A stretch of DNA of 5,436 bases from assembly GCA_027065835.1 (NCBI GenBank), contig JAMONK010000240.1, forward strand, positions 1 to 5,436, in the 5' to 3' direction. Position numbers and translations under genes: made by a program. This document shows, piece after piece, positions 4,816-5,436 of the stretch. A model generated the notes under the pieces. The model was not told the DNA's origin. It did no database searches and saw only the letters and a list, made by a program, of their open reading frames with translations. Source of the stretch: Thermococcus sp. (GTDB lineage: Archaea; Methanobacteriota_B; Thermococci; Thermococcales; Thermococcaceae). Each line of letters starts with the position of its first letter. The first letter of the stretch is position 1.

Positions 4816-5436
4816 ATGTTGAGTGGAAAATTCGCCGCGCTCTTCCTGGTCACGTTCATCGTACTGGCCCCGCTGGCCTCTTGGCACCCGGTGAGTGCGT
4901 CCGATTCAAACCTTGTCATCCTGGTGAGCGATAACGAGGCCGACTACGCGCTGGCGAGGGGTGTAGCGACCCTCCTCGGGGCGAAGCTTGTGGTTGCCCC
5001 CTGGGGCAGTTACAACGCCACTGTGAGCGCCGAAGTTCTAACGGCCGGGCCGGGTAGGGTCATCATAATAGGTGGGCCGGTTGCGGTCGTGAGCGAGTAC
5101 ACCCAGGATCTGAATGATTTTGGTATCCCCTACGAGCGCTGGTATGGGGCCGACAGATACGGAACCAATCTCGCGGTTGTGGAGTCTCTCAAGACGGAGT
5201 TCCCGGGTCAGTTCAGCGAGATCCGGGGTGTTGTCGTGGTCAATGGCCATGACGTACTCGCCATGCAGCACTACCTCCGTTACTACAGTGGAGTGCAGTC
5301 GGGAAAGGGCTGGCTTCTTGTTTTGACCGGTCCACAGCACATCAACGAGACGCTAGACGTGTTTGGGATGGTCGGTCTTCCAAGGAACCTCACGTACATT
5401 GCGACTGTCGGTGGAAACTCCCCGAATCCAATATTC
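4816..5436 (+). CDS. Secreted protein with cell-wall-binding repeat 2-like domains, N-terminal part (cut by right edge)
   Basis: The frame stays open for 207 codons to the window edge. It begins with a typical signal peptide: MLSGKF, a hydrophobic core to about residue 20, and a likely cut after VSA (26-28). The mature part looks like CW_binding_2 (Pfam PF04122) repeats. The first covers about 32-125, with a Rossmann-like strand VIIIGGPVAVVS (82-93) and the diagnostic GADRYGTNLAV (111-121). A second, more degenerate unit begins near 136 (IRGVVVVNGHDVLA) and reaches TYIATVGGNSPN (193-204). Three N-glycosylation sequons (N67-A-T, N177-E-T, N191-L-T) suit an archaeal surface protein. In clostridia such repeats anchor proteins to wall polymers; Thermococcales have an S-layer and no peptidoglycan, so the ligand is unknown. 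Its own strong promoter separates it from asnB. The C-terminus, which may hold further repeats or a membrane anchor, is not seen. Confidence 0.8.
   Translation, partial: MLSGKFAALFLVTFIVLAPLASWHPVSASDSNLVILVSDNEADYALARGVATLLGAKLVVAPWGSYNATVSAEVLTAGPGRVIIIGGPVAVVSEYTQDLNDFGIPYERWYGADRYGTNLAVVESLKTEFPGQFSEIRGVVVVNGHDVLAMQHYLRYYSGVQSGKGWLLVLTGPQHINETLDVFGMVGLPRNLTYIATVGGNSPNPIF

Noticed and set aside
5038..5340. 100-codon minus-strand frame at the right end
   Set aside because: It is antisense to the secreted protein, whose signal peptide, repeat motifs, promoter and ribosome site all support the plus strand.

Overview
The window reads as chromosomal DNA of a hyperthermophilic euryarchaeon, most likely Thermococcales (Thermococcus-like). 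The signs are archaeal BRE/TATA-type promoters, strong GGAGG/GGTGA ribosome sites, dense GC-rich coding, Lys/Glu-rich proteins, and a PIN-ATPase-KH protein of a type known from archaea. The genus assignment is an inference from overall character; there is no rRNA or other direct taxonomic marker.

Layout. The left part is a minus-strand cluster read from about 2.3 kb down to base 1. It holds a 602-residue PIN-ATPase-KH protein (related to the archaeal Holliday-junction factor PINA), a 77-residue two-helix membrane protein 22 bases downstream, and the first 49 codons of a Maf-family nucleotide pyrophosphatase that runs off the left edge. From about 2.35 kb everything is on the plus strand: a MinD/ParA-type ATPase (divergent from the PIN-ATPase gene), a glutamine-dependent asparagine synthase of compact size, and the first 207 codons of a secreted protein with cell-wall-binding-repeat-2-like sequence, open at the right edge.

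Regulatory layout. The PIN-ATPase and minD genes share an approximately 96-base divergent intergenic region with TATA-like boxes, an imperfect palindrome and a 10-base-spaced direct repeat. MinD is followed by oligo-T tracts that look like an archaeal terminator. The secreted protein has the clearest promoter in the window (BRE plus TTAAATAT, then GGAGGG). Maf appears to have its own leaderless-type promoter.

How the genes relate. The minus cluster combines nucleic-acid handling (PIN-ATPase-KH), an unknown membrane protein and nucleotide-pool sanitation (Maf). MinD, on the other side of the shared promoter, belongs to the spatial-organisation ATPases. AsnB and the secreted protein look like independent transcription units. 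I see no mobile element, CRISPR array, tRNA or rRNA. I do not see a convincing wholly new system; the best leads are the unstudied small membrane protein coupled to the PIN-ATPase gene and the wall-binding-type repeat in an organism that should lack peptidoglycan.
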